Below the pieces are notes generated by a model. It had not been told where the DNA came from. It did not search any database and was given only the letters and a program-made list of their open reading frames with translations. A DNA stretch of 64,000 bases from Actinomycetes bacterium (GTDB taxonomy: Bacteria > Actinomycetota > Acidimicrobiia > Acidimicrobiales > RAAP-2): contig JAKBNL010000003.1 of assembly GCA_021831035.1 (NCBI GenBank), positions 62,001 through 126,000 on the forward strand, given 5' to 3'. The position numbers were made by a program, and so were the translations under genes. How positions within the stretch are numbered: the stretch's first letter is position 1; each line of letters starts with the position of its first letter. Below are positions 20,357 through 28,741 of this stretch, in pieces.

Positions 20357-21508
20357 ATGAGGGTCAAGGCAGCGCTCGTCACCGAGGCCGGCGGTCCGTT
20401 CCGCACCGAGCTGATCGACATCGACGAGCCGGTCGCCGGCGAGGTCAAGGTCAAGATGGCCTTCGCGGGGATGTGCTACTCCGACGAGACCCTGCGCAAG
20501 GGCGGCATCGGGCTCGACCCGGCGTTGCTCACGATGCTCACCGGACGCGACACCGTCTTTCCCATCGTGGCCGGGCACGAGGGGGCCGGCGTCGTCGAGT
20601 CGGTGGGCGAGGGCGTCACGGCCTTCGCGCCAGGCGACCACGTGGCCGTCTCGTTCGTGCCCGGGTGCGGGCGCTGCGACTACTGCCTGTCGGGCCGCCC
20701 CTACCTCTGCGACCTGATGGCCACCATCGTGGCCGGGCCCCAGATCGCCGACGGCACCTGGCGCCACCACTGGGCCGGCGCGGACCTCAACCGGATGTGC
20801 CAGGTCGGCGCGTTCAGCGAGTACGTGGTCGTCGCCGAGGCCTCGCTGGTGAAGATCGACCCGTGGCTCGACCTGCGCGCGGCCGCCCTCATCAGCTGCG
20901 GCATCGCCACCGGCTACGGCTCGGCCGTCGTGCGCGGCGGCGTGCGCCACGGCGACGTCGTGGCGGTGATCGGCTGTGGCGGGGTCGGCTCGGGGGCACT
21001 GCTCGGGGCGATCGAGTCGGGCGCGCGCGCGGTCATCGCCATCGACACCAACGAGTCCAAGGTCGAACGGGCGCGCAAGCTCGGCGCCACCCACGGGGCC
21101 ACCAGCGCCCTCGACGCGGCCTTCAACGTCCTGCCCGAGCTGACCTGGGGCAAGAACTGCGACGTCGTGATCGTCACGGTGAACACCCTCACCTCGGCGC
21201 TCGTGGAGGAGGCCCGCTCGATCACCGCCAAGGGCGGGGTCGTGGTGCTGACCTCGCTCGGTGCGAAGGACCTCAACACCATCGAGCTCAACACCCAGCT
21301 CTTCGCCATGATGAACCAGGAGCTGCGCGGCACGGTCTTCGGCTCGTTCAGCCCCAAGCTCCAGATCCCCCGACTGCTGCGCCTGCACCACGAGGGGAGG
21401 TTCCCCGTCGACGAGCTGGTCACCGCCGAGTACACGATCGACGAGGTCGAGCGGGGCTACCAGGACCTGCGCGACGGGCGCAACGTCCGCGGCGTGGTCC
21501 GCTTCTAG
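20357..21508 (+). CDS. NDMA-dependent (mycofactocin-associated) zinc alcohol dehydrogenase
   Basis: A 383-aa medium-chain dehydrogenase. The catalytic zinc ligands are in GMCYSDE and the GHEGAGVV block. The structural zinc loop is CGRCDYCLSGRPYLC. The Rossmann glycine motif is GCGGVGSGALLGA. The family (NDMA-dependent methanol/alcohol dehydrogenases such as Mno) keeps its NAD tightly bound and recycles it with mycofactocin in vivo or nitroso-dimethylaniline in vitro. The location near mftA-D supports this. TAGGCT (20326-20331) is a likely -10, and GGGGGG precedes ATG 20357. Confidence 0.88.
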   Translation: MRVKAALVTEAGGPFRTELIDIDEPVAGEVKVKMAFAGMCYSDETLRKGGIGLDPALLTMLTGRDTVFPIVAGHEGAGVVESVGEGVTAFAPGDHVAVSFVPGCGRCDYCLSGRPYLCDLMATIVAGPQIADGTWRHHWAGADLNRMCQVGAFSEYVVVAEASLVKIDPWLDLRAAALISCGIATGYGSAVVRGGVRHGDVVAVIGCGGVGSGALLGAIESGARAVIAIDTNESKVERARKLGATHGATSALDAAFNVLPELTWGKNCDVVIVTVNTLTSALVEEARSITAKGGVVVLTSLGAKDLNTIELNTQLFAMMNQELRGTVFGSFSPKLQIPRLLRLHHEGRFPVDELVTAEYTIDEVERGYQDLRDGRNVRGVVRF

Positions 21509-21522
21509 CCGCTGGCAGCCGG

Positions 21523-22266
21523 GTGGACGCGCTCGCGCGCGACGCGCTGCTCGTCGGCGCCGGCCTCCTCGCCGGCACGGTCGGGGCGGCCGGGGGGATC
21601 ACGACCCTCGTCTCGTACCCGGCGCTGCTCGCGGTCGGGCTGAGCCCGCTCTCGGCCAACGTGACCAACGCGGTCTCACTCTCGGCCTCGCTCGTCGGCT
21701 CCTCGCTCGGTGCGCGCCCCGAGCTGGCCGGGCAGCGCGCGCGCTGGGCGCGCTGGGTGCCGATCGTGGTCGCGGGCTGCCTCGTCGGCGTCGTGGTGCT
21801 GCTCGAGACGCCCGCGCCCCTCTTCGCGCGCGTCGTGCCCTTCCTCCTGCTCGTCGCGGCCCTCGCGCTCCTCGCCCAGCCCCGGCTCGGGCGCCGGCGC
21901 ACCGCCACCCACCCGGCGCTGCTCGGGGTCGCGCTCTTCCTCGTCGGGGTCTACGTCGGCTACTTCGGGGCGGGGTCGGGGGTGATGGTGCTCGCGCTGC
22001 TCGCGGTGACCCTCGACGAGACCCTCGCGCGGGCCAACGCCCTGAAGAACGTGGTGCTCGGCGCGGCCGACGTCGTCGCGGCCGGCGCCTTCCTCCTCTT
22101 CGGACCGGTACGCCTCGCGCCGGCGCTCGCCCTCGGCGTCGGCCTGCTCGCCGGGAGCTCCCTCGGGCCCTCGATCGCCCGGCGCGCGCCCGAGGCGCCG
22201 CTGCGCTGGGTGGTCGCCGCGATGGGCGTGGGCCTCGCCCTCTGGCTGCTGGTGCGCCCCGCCTAG
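21523..22266 (+). CDS. TauE/SafE-family membrane transporter
   Basis: A 247-aa protein from GTG 21523 with about eight short helices. The duplicated TauE/SafE (DUF81) pattern is seen in GAGLLAGTVGAAGGITTLVSYPALL and, in the second half, VGVYVGYFGAGSGVMVLALL. Family members export sulfite, sulfoacetate and related anions; the substrate is not known here. It follows the alcohol dehydrogenase by 14 nt and may be cotranscribed. It is distinct from the second TauE at 50728-51567, which belongs to another subgroup. Confidence 0.85.
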   Translation: MDALARDALLVGAGLLAGTVGAAGGITTLVSYPALLAVGLSPLSANVTNAVSLSASLVGSSLGARPELAGQRARWARWVPIVVAGCLVGVVVLLETPAPLFARVVPFLLLVAALALLAQPRLGRRRTATHPALLGVALFLVGVYVGYFGAGSGVMVLALLAVTLDETLARANALKNVVLGAADVVAAGAFLLFGPVRLAPALALGVGLLAGSSLGPSIARRAPEAPLRWVVAAMGVGLALWLLVRPA

Positions 22267-22276
22267 CCTCGCCGAC

Positions 22277-22822
22277 GTGGCCCGTCGCCCCCTGCTCGGC
22301 CCCCGCGGCGCCACGCTCCTGCTCGGCGCGTGCGCGATCGTCGTGGCGACCCTCGTCGTGGGGGCGCTGCACCGCGCCCCCGCGCCCTCGGCCCGCTCCG
22401 ACGCCTCGGCCGACGCCCGCCGGGCGCTCGCGCGCGATCCGCGCTGTCGGGCCGGGGCGGCCTGTGTCGCCACGACGGTGCGCACGACGGCCCTGGGTGC
22501 GACCTTCGTCGCGGTCGAGGTGCGCGTCGCCGGGGCGTGTCGGTTCGGGGTCGTCGACTTCTTCGACGCGCGTCGCCTGGTCACCACCAGCGCGGCGCTC
22601 GAGCCCTTCAGCGCGTCGGGGGTCGCGGCGCTGTCCGCGCGCCGCGACGGCGCGGTCGTGCTCGACTACGCCGTGTCACCCTCGTCCGGGGCGACCTGCG
22701 CCGCGGTGCGCGCGACGCCGCGCGCGCCCTTCACCTACGCCCTCCAGGGCGGCACCGTGCTCGTGGTCGCGGGTCGGGCGCCCCGCGCGCCCGCGCGCGT
22801 CGTCGGCTCACGGGTCCGCTGA
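22277..22822 (+). CDS. Unknown membrane-anchored protein with four extracytoplasmic cysteines
   Basis: A 181-aa protein starting at GTG 22277, which is 8 nt after TAGCCT (a possible leaderless -10). Residues about 10-30 (ATLLLGACAIVVATLVVGAL) are a membrane helix or uncleaved signal. The remainder is Ala/Arg-rich with cysteines in RCRAGAACVATT, GACRFG and GATCAAV, giving two possible disulfides. It looks like a small beta-sheet domain, with no family recognised. Its 3' end overlaps the convergent mftF gene by 15 nt. Confidence 0.6.
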   Translation: MARRPLLGPRGATLLLGACAIVVATLVVGALHRAPAPSARSDASADARRALARDPRCRAGAACVATTVRTTALGATFVAVEVRVAGACRFGVVDFFDARRLVTTSAALEPFSASGVAALSARRDGAVVLDYAVSPSSGATCAAVRATPRAPFTYALQGGTVLVVAGRAPRAPARVVGSRVR

Positions 22823-24244
22823 CCCCCCGGCCGCGAGGCCGAGCACCTCGCCCCACGAGGGCGACGGGGTGGCCCGCGGGGTGAGGGTCTGGAGGGAGCG
22901 GTGGCGCCACGCGCCCTCGAGGACCCCGAGGCCGTAGGCGAGGTCGTCGAGGAGGGCGAGGGGCACGTCGAGGGGGCGGACCCGACCGCCGCGCAGGCGC
23001 CAGGCGAGTCCGAGGGCGAGCACCGCCAGGGCTCGCCGGCGCAGCCGTGGGTGGAGGGTCGCTACGAGCAGCGCGGGCCCGTAGGTGCGGACCATCGCGC
23101 GCGCGAGCGGCCCGGCCGCGCGCGCGACGTTGCCCCCCACGACGGCGACGGCCACGCGCTCGGGGTGCTCGAGGCCGGCGAGCGGTCCCCGCCGCGCCCG
23201 TTCGAGGGCGCGGGCGAGGACCGACGCCGCGAGCGAGGGCGAACCGGCGAGGAGCCCTCCCCAGGCGGCGAGGGTCCAGCGGTCGGCCCGGATCGGGGCG
23301 AGCCGCTCCCCGTGACGCTCGGCGAGCGGCGCGCTCGTGAGCCCGTAGACGCGCCGCTGGCGCCACCACGCCCGCCAGGAGGGCCGGGCCGGGTGGGCGA
23401 CGACGACCGAGGGCAGGTAGCGCACGAGCCAGCCCGCGTCGAGCACGCGCCAGACGAGGTCGACGTCCTCGCCGATGGCGAGCGTCGGGTCGAACCCGGT
23501 GCCCAGGGCGTCGCGGCGCACGAGCAGACAGGCGCTGGGCACGAAGGTCACCGGGCCCCGGGGGTCGACGAGCGCCGGCGCCTCGCCCTGGTCGAGCGCA
23601 CCGTGGCGGTGCTCGTAGCCGGCGCGCAGCCCCGGCCCGGCCGGGCCGACCACCCGGGGGGCCACCGCCCCCACACGCGGGTCCTCGAGGGCCGCGCGCA
23701 GCCGACCCAGGGCGTCGCCGGGGTCGGCCAGGATGACGTCGTCGTCGACGAAGGCGACGACCGGTCGGCGGGTCGCCGCGACGCCCGCGTTGCGCGCCGC
23801 CGAGGGGCCCTCGTGGCGCTCGAGGGTGACCAGGGCCGCCCCGGCCGCCGCACAGGTCGCCGCCAGGTCGGGGTCGTGACTGCCGTCGTCGACGACGGTG
23901 ACGGCGAGTCCCCGCAGCGCCGAGAGCAGACCCGCCAGGGCGTCGGACGCCCCGCGGGTCGGCACCACCACGTCGACATCGTCGAGGGGCACGGGAGCCG
24001 CGGGCCGGGGGTGGACGAGGCCCCGCTCCACCATCACCCGCGCCAGGGCGCCCTCGTCGGGGGCGACGGGCAGACCCGAGCGCCAGCGCTCGAGGGCCGC
24101 GCGGCTCGCCGCGGGCAGGCGCAGGAGGCGCCAGGGCTGGCCGCCGGCGACGAGGTCCGCGCCGATGACCCGGGCGCGCGGGTCGGTCTCGAGGACGGTG
24201 CCGGCGGGGATCGGGTGGTCGTGGGGGTCGGGCGAGGGGGCCAC
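22808..24244 (-). CDS. mftF: Mycofactocin glycosyltransferase MftF
   Basis: A 478-aa family-2 glycosyltransferase that adds the oligoglucose tail to mycofactocin. Visible motifs are VDVVVPTRGASDAL (start of the GT-A fold), FVDDDVILADPGDAL (the metal-binding DDD) and LAIGEDVDLVWRVLDAG (the catalytic ED region). Hydrophobic segments follow in the last third. I chose GTG 24244 (VAPSPDPHDHPIPAG) because it leaves room for the mftA promoter; a longer frame reaches 24334. It is divergent from mftABCD, unlike the common mftABCDEF order. Confidence 0.9.
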   Translation of the reverse strand: MAPSPDPHDHPIPAGTVLETDPRARVIGADLVAGGQPWRLLRLPAASRAALERWRSGLPVAPDEGALARVMVERGLVHPRPAAPVPLDDVDVVVPTRGASDALAGLLSALRGLAVTVVDDGSHDPDLAATCAAAGAALVTLERHEGPSAARNAGVAATRRPVVAFVDDDVILADPGDALGRLRAALEDPRVGAVAPRVVGPAGPGLRAGYEHRHGALDQGEAPALVDPRGPVTFVPSACLLVRRDALGTGFDPTLAIGEDVDLVWRVLDAGWLVRYLPSVVVAHPARPSWRAWWRQRRVYGLTSAPLAERHGERLAPIRADRWTLAAWGGLLAGSPSLAASVLARALERARRGPLAGLEHPERVAVAVVGGNVARAAGPLARAMVRTYGPALLVATLHPRLRRRALAVLALGLAWRLRGGRVRPLDVPLALLDDLAYGLGVLEGAWRHRSLQTLTPRATPSPSWGEVLGLAAGGSADP

Positions 24245-24320
24245 GCCCGAGTCTGCCACCCGCGGGGCCGACCGCGACGGGCGCGCCGGCGCGTCAGAAT
24301 GGGACGTCGAAGGAGGCACC

Positions 24321-24425
24321 GTGACCCCACCCACCCCGGGAGGCGAGACGACCCTCGAGGTCGGGGCGCCCGAGGAGCTGCTCGTCGAGGAGGTCTCGAT
24401 CGATGGTCTCTGTGGCGTCTACTAG
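24321..24425 (+). CDS. mftA: Mycofactocin precursor peptide MftA
   Basis: A 34-aa peptide from GTG 24321, with AAGGAGG at 24310-24316. The acidic leader (PEELLVEEVSIDG) is bound by MftB. The C-terminal core reads LCGVY, against the canonical MCGVY of mycobacteria; MftC decarboxylates the terminal tyrosine and crosslinks it to the valine, giving the Val-Tyr-derived redox cofactor. The terminal Val-Tyr and the CG before it are intact. The last 23 nt overlap the mftB frame. Confidence 0.95.
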   Translation: MTPPTPGGETTLEVGAPEELLVEEVSIDGLCGVY

Positions 24426-24702
24426 TCCGGCCCCGGCCGAGGCGTTCGACGTCGCGCGACCCTGGCGGCTCAGCCCGGAGGTGTCGCTGCGCGAGGAGCC
24501 CTTCGGGGCGCTCGCCTACCACCACGGCAACCGGCGGCTCGTCTTTGTGAAGTCGGCCGGTCTCGTCGCCCTCCTCGGGCGTCTCGGGGAGTACGCCAGC
24601 GCCCGCGACGCCCTGGGCGCCCTCGTCGCCCCAGGCGAGCGGGCCCGCTACGAGCGGGCCCTCGCCGCCCTGGCCGCCGGGGGGCTGCTCGGTGTCGGCT
24701 GA
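24403..24702 (+). CDS. mftB: Mycofactocin peptide chaperone MftB
   Basis: A 99-aa RiPP recognition element protein that binds the MftA leader and presents it to MftC. The body begins FDVARPWRLSPEVSLREEPFG and continues LAYHHGNRRLVFVKSAGLVALL, a typical MftB winged-helix pattern. ATG 24403 lies inside mftA; an in-frame GTG at 24412 is an alternative. Its 3' end overlaps mftC by 11 nt. Both overlaps imply coupled translation of precursor, chaperone and maturase. Confidence 0.9.
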   Translation: MVSVASTSPAPAEAFDVARPWRLSPEVSLREEPFGALAYHHGNRRLVFVKSAGLVALLGRLGEYASARDALGALVAPGERARYERALAALAAGGLLGVG

Positions 24703-25813
24703 GTCGGGTCTGCGCGACCGGCTCGAGGGTGGGCTCACCGCCCCGATCTGTTTGACCTGGGAGCTGACCTACGCGTGCAACCTCGCGTGCGCGCACTGCC
24801 TCTCGTCGTCGGGACGGCGCGACCCCCACGAGCTCTCGACCTCCGAGGCCCTCGCGCTCGTCGACGAGCTGGCCGCGATGCGGGTCTTCTACGTGAACGT
24901 CGGCGGGGGTGAGCCGATGATCCGCCGGGACTTCTTCGACATCGTCGAGCACGCCGTCGAGCGGCGCGTCGGGGTGAAGTTCTCGACCAACGGGACCCGC
25001 CTCGACGCGGCCGCCGCCCGCCGGCTCGCCGCGATGGACTACCTCGACGTGCAGGTCTCGATCGACGGGGCCGACGCCGCGACGAACGACCGCGTGCGCG
25101 GCGCGGGCAGCTACGCGGCGGCTCGGCGCGCGATGGACCACCTAGCCGCGGCCGGCTTCGCCGGCTTCAAGGTCTCGGTCGTGGTCACCCGCGACAGCGT
25201 CGAGCAGCTCGACGCGCTCGAGTCGCTCGCCGCCTCCTACGGCGCCCAGCTGCGCCTCGCGCGGCTGCGCCCCTCGGGCCGGGGCGTCGCGGTCTGGGAC
25301 GCCCTGCGCCCCACGGCCGCCCAGAACCGCCGGCTCCACGCGTGGCTCGTCGAGCGGCCCCACGTACTCACCGGCGACTCCTTCTTCCACCTCTCGCCCC
25401 TCGGGGCGCCGCTCGAGGGGCTCAACCTGTGCGGCGCCGGTCGGGTGGTCTGTCTCATCGACCCGGTCGGCGACGTCTACGCCTGCCCCTTCGTGATCCA
25501 CGACCGCTTCCGGGCCGGCAACGTCCGGGCGTCGGGCTTCGGGCCGATCTGGCGCGAGAGCGCGCTCTTCGCCGAGCTGCGCGCGCCGAACAGCCCGGGG
25601 GCGTGCGCGAGCTGCGCCAGCTACGACGCCTGTCGCGGGGGGTGCCTCGCCGCGAAGTTCTTCACCGGGCTCGAGGCGGACGACCCCGACCCCGAGTGCG
25701 TCTTCGGCCACGGCGAGCGCCGGCTCGCGACGACCCGGGTCGAGCTGCGTCCGACGCCGTCGATCGACCACTCGCGCGTGCGGGCCCTCGGCGCGCCCGG
25801 GCGGCTTCGGTAG
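24692..25813 (+). CDS. mftC: Mycofactocin radical SAM maturase MftC
   Basis: A 373-aa radical SAM enzyme that oxidatively decarboxylates the C-terminal Tyr of MftA and forms the Val-Tyr crosslink. The SAM-cluster motif is C29-x3-C33-x2-C36 (CNLACAHC). The C-terminal SPASM domain has the expected cysteines: LCGAGRVVC, YACPF, and CASCASYDACRGGC followed by DPDPEC. It starts at GTG 24692 inside mftB. The SAM-binding segment NVGGGEPMIR is well conserved. Confidence 0.95.
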   Translation: MSAESGLRDRLEGGLTAPICLTWELTYACNLACAHCLSSSGRRDPHELSTSEALALVDELAAMRVFYVNVGGGEPMIRRDFFDIVEHAVERRVGVKFSTNGTRLDAAAARRLAAMDYLDVQVSIDGADAATNDRVRGAGSYAAARRAMDHLAAAGFAGFKVSVVVTRDSVEQLDALESLAASYGAQLRLARLRPSGRGVAVWDALRPTAAQNRRLHAWLVERPHVLTGDSFFHLSPLGAPLEGLNLCGAGRVVCLIDPVGDVYACPFVIHDRFRAGNVRASGFGPIWRESALFAELRAPNSPGACASCASYDACRGGCLAAKFFTGLEADDPDPECVFGHGERRLATTRVELRPTPSIDHSRVRALGAPGRLR

Positions 25814-25832
25814 TCTCGCCCCGGGAGGTCGC

Positions 25833-27005
25833 GTGGCGCGAGGCTGGTTCGAGACGGTGGCGATCGCCGAGGCGCGCGCCCGCCGACGGCTGCCGCGCTC
25901 GGTGTACGGCGCGATCCTCGCCGGCGCGGAGAAGGGCCTCTCGGCGCGCGACAACACGGCGGCCTTCGACGAGCTGGGCTTCGCGCCCCACGTCGCCGGC
26001 CTCGCGCCCGAGCGCCGCCTGGCCACGCGCGTCATGGGCCTCGAGGTCGCGATGCCGGTGCTGCTCTCACCGACCGGGGTCCAGGCCGTGCACCCCGACG
26101 GTGAGGTCGCCGTGGCCCGGGCGGCCGCCGCGCGCGGGGTGGCGATGGGGCTGAGCTCGTTCGCCAGCCGCTCGCTCGAGGACGTCTGCGCGACGGGCGC
26201 GCCGGTGCTCTTCCAGCTCTACTGGGCCGGTGGTCGTGAGCGCATCGAGAAGCGCCTGGCGCGCGCCCGGGCCGCCGGCGCGCGCGGGCTGATCGTCACC
26301 CTGGACTGGACCTTCAGCCACGGGCGTGACTGGGGGAGCCCCTGGATCCCGGAGCGGCTCGACCTCGCGGCGATGGCGAGGCTCGCGCCCCAGGCGCTGG
26401 CGCGCCCGGCGTGGCTCTACGCCTACGCCCGCGCCGGGCGGCTGCCCGAGCTCACCACGCCCAACATGGCCGTCGACGCCGAGCCCGCGCCGGGCTTCTT
26501 CAGCGCCTACGGCGAGTGGCTGTCGACGCCGCCGCCCACGTGGGAGGACCTCGCCTGGCTGCGCGCGGCGTGGGACGGGCCCTTCATGGTCAAGGGCGTC
26601 AGCCGGGTCGACGACGCGCGACGCGTCGTCGACCTGGGGGCGAGCGCCCTGTCGGTCTCGAACCACGGCGGGAACAACCTCGACTCGACCCCGGCGCCGC
26701 TGCGCGCGCTCAGCGCCGTCGCCGAGGCCGTCGGGGACCAGGCGGAGGTGCTGCTCGACGGGGGCGTGCGCCGCGGCGGCGACGTCGCCAAGGCCCTGGC
26801 GCTCGGCGCGCGGGCCGTGATGATCGGGCGGGCCTACCTCTGGGGCCTGGCCGCGAACGGCCAGGCCGGGGTGGAGAACGTCCTCGACATCCTGCGCGGG
26901 GGCCTCGACTCCGCCCTGCTCGGCCTGGGCCGGGCCGACGTGACCGAGCTCCGGCGCGAGGACGTCGTGGCCCCGCCCGACTTCTTCCGGCGCCTGGGCG
27001 GATGA
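25833..27005 (+). CDS. mftD: Pre-mycofactocin synthase MftD (FMN-dependent)
   Basis: A 390-aa protein of the FMN-dependent alpha-hydroxyacid oxidase fold. In mycofactocin synthesis it oxidatively deaminates AHDP to the redox-active alpha-keto amide. The FMN site and catalytic histidine are in ALSVSNHGGNNLDSTPAPLR, and the phosphate-binding end is DGGVRRGGDVAKALALGARAV. GTG 25833 follows GGGAGG and sits 19 nt after mftC. It ends in an ATGA overlap with the SDR gene. MftE, which normally removes the leader before this step, is not encoded nearby. Confidence 0.92.
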   Translation: MARGWFETVAIAEARARRRLPRSVYGAILAGAEKGLSARDNTAAFDELGFAPHVAGLAPERRLATRVMGLEVAMPVLLSPTGVQAVHPDGEVAVARAAAARGVAMGLSSFASRSLEDVCATGAPVLFQLYWAGGRERIEKRLARARAAGARGLIVTLDWTFSHGRDWGSPWIPERLDLAAMARLAPQALARPAWLYAYARAGRLPELTTPNMAVDAEPAPGFFSAYGEWLSTPPPTWEDLAWLRAAWDGPFMVKGVSRVDDARRVVDLGASALSVSNHGGNNLDSTPAPLRALSAVAEAVGDQAEVLLDGGVRRGGDVAKALALGARAVMIGRAYLWGLAANGQAGVENVLDILRGGLDSALLGLGRADVTELRREDVVAPPDFFRRLGG

Positions 27006-27784
27006 GCCGGGTCGCCGTCGTCACCGGCGCCGCGCGCGGCATCGGCGCGGCCACCGTCGACGCCCTCGTGAGCGCCGGCTACCGGGTCGTGGCCGTCGAC
27101 CGGTGCCGCGACGTCACCGGCGTGCCCTACCCCATGGCCACCCAGCGCGACCTCGACGCGGTCGTCGCGCGCCACGGGGAGGCCGTGCTCGGACTCGTCG
27201 GCGACGTGCGCAGCGCCGCCGACATGCGCCTCGCGGTCGAGACGGCCACCCTGCACTTCGGCCGGCTCGACGCGGCCGTCGCCTGCGCCGGGGTGATGGC
27301 CGCCGCCGGGCCGGTCTGGGCGCTGGAGGACCAGGCCGTCGACGCGGTCTGGAGCGTGAACGTGCTGGGCGTGCGCCGGCTCCTCGAGGCGGCCGCCCCG
27401 ACCCTCATCGAGGGCGCCCGGGGACGGGGCCGGTTCGTGGCGGTGGCCTCGGCCGGCGGGGCGATGGGACTGCGCCACCTGGCGGCCTACGTGGCCTCCA
27501 AGCACGCCGTGGTGGGCCTCGTGCGCTCGGCGGCGATCGACCTGGCCGACCACGGGGTGACGGTCAACGCCGTGAGTCCCGGCTCGACGCGCACCGCCAT
27601 GCTCGAGGCCTCGGCCCGCGTCTACGGCCTCGCCGACACCGCGGCCTTCGCCGCCCACCAGCCCCTCGGGCGCCTCCTCGAGCCCGAGGAGGTGGCCGCG
27701 GCGATCACCTGGCTCTGCTCGGAGGCCGCCGCCGCGGTGACCGGGGCGAACCTGGCGGTGGACGGGGGCATGACGGTCGCCTAG
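27002..27784 (+). CDS. Mycofactocin-associated SDR-family oxidoreductase
   Basis: A 260-aa short-chain dehydrogenase. The NAD site is TGAARGIG near the N-terminus, the catalytic Ser lies in the VAVASAGGAMG region, and YVASKHAVVG carries the Tyr and Lys. The stretch VPYPMATQRDLDAVVARHG after the second strand is an insertion typical of the mycofactocin-coupled SDR subfamily, thought to lock NAD in place so that mycofactocin recycles it. It overlaps mftD by ATGA, so it is in the same operon. Confidence 0.88.
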   Translation: MSRVAVVTGAARGIGAATVDALVSAGYRVVAVDRCRDVTGVPYPMATQRDLDAVVARHGEAVLGLVGDVRSAADMRLAVETATLHFGRLDAAVACAGVMAAAGPVWALEDQAVDAVWSVNVLGVRRLLEAAAPTLIEGARGRGRFVAVASAGGAMGLRHLAAYVASKHAVVGLVRSAAIDLADHGVTVNAVSPGSTRTAMLEASARVYGLADTAAFAAHQPLGRLLEPEEVAAAITWLCSEAAAAVTGANLAVDGGMTVA

Positions 27785-27820
27785 CCAGGGTCTAGGTTGG
27801 GGTGACCCGGAGGTGAGGCG

Positions 27821-28741
27821 ATGGCGCCCACGCACACGACGGCGACCGTCCTCGACGCGGTCGGCCACACGCCCCTCGTCGAGGTCGACGGGATCTTCCT
27901 CAAGCTCGAGTACCTCAACCCCTCGGGGTCGATCAAGGCCCGCATGGCCCGCTACATCGTCGAGCGCGCCGAGCGCGAGGGGCTGCTCGCCCCGGGCGAC
28001 ACGATCGTCGAGGCCTCCTCGGGCAACACCGGCAACGCCCTGGCGATGATCGCGGCCGTGAAGGGCTACCGCATGGTCGTGGTGATGCCCGACGGGATGA
28101 GCCCGGAGCGCTCGGCGATCTCGCGGGCCTTCGGCGCCGAGGTGCGCACCGTGGGGACGTTCTTTGTCAACGACGCCCTCGCCGAGGCCGACCGACTGGG
28201 CCGGCTGCCGGGCCACTTCGCCCCCCACCAGTTCCAGAACGAGTGGAACGTCGAGGAGAACCGCACCTGGCTCGGCCCGGAGATCCTCGGCCAGCTGGGT
28301 CCCGCGCGGGTGCCCGACGGGTTCGTGATGGGGGTGGGCACCGGCGGCACGCTCATCGGCGTCGGTCAGGCCCTGCGGGCGGTGAACCCCGCGGTGCGCC
28401 TCGTCGCGCTCGAGCCGGCCGAGTCGTGCACCATCCAGTGCGGCGAGCGCGGCCTGCACCAGATCGAGGGGATCTCTGACGGCTTCGTGCCCACGATCTA
28501 CGCCCGCCACCGCGAGATCGTCGACGAGGTCGTCTCGGTCCACAGCGACGAGGCCGTGGCCGAGATGCGCCGGCTCACCGCGACCCACGGGCTGCTCGTG
28601 GGCCCGAGCACCGGGGCGAACATGATCGTCGCGCGCGGGCTGCGCGAGCGCCTGGGCGACGACGCGGTGGTGGTGACGATCGCCTGCGACGAGGGCGAGA
28701 AGTACCTCAGCGAGTACTTCGTCGCCCTCGACGTCCCCTAG
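27821..28741 (+). CDS. Cysteine synthase-fold PLP enzyme
   Basis: A 306-aa fold-type II PLP enzyme of the CysK/CysM/cystathionine beta-synthase family. The PLP lysine lies in NPSGSIKARMARY, the substrate-binding loop is EASSGNTGNALAM, and the phosphate-binding glycines are GVGTGGTLIGVG. The residue after the PLP lysine is Ala where CysK usually has Asp (KDR), so the substrate may differ from O-acetylserine. TAGGTT (27793-27798) and GGAGGTGAGG precede the ATG. The stop shares CTAG with the convergent SDR gene. Confidence 0.85.
   Translation: MAPTHTTATVLDAVGHTPLVEVDGIFLKLEYLNPSGSIKARMARYIVERAEREGLLAPGDTIVEASSGNTGNALAMIAAVKGYRMVVVMPDGMSPERSAISRAFGAEVRTVGTFFVNDALAEADRLGRLPGHFAPHQFQNEWNVEENRTWLGPEILGQLGPARVPDGFVMGVGTGGTLIGVGQALRAVNPAVRLVALEPAESCTIQCGERGLHQIEGISDGFVPTIYARHREIVDEVVSVHSDEAVAEMRRLTATHGLLVGPSTGANMIVARGLRERLGDDAVVVTIACDEGEKYLSEYFVALDVP

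Noticed and set aside
24244..24334. Upstream extension of mftF
   Set aside because: The extra residues are low-complexity and would overlap the mftA start and its ribosome-binding site.
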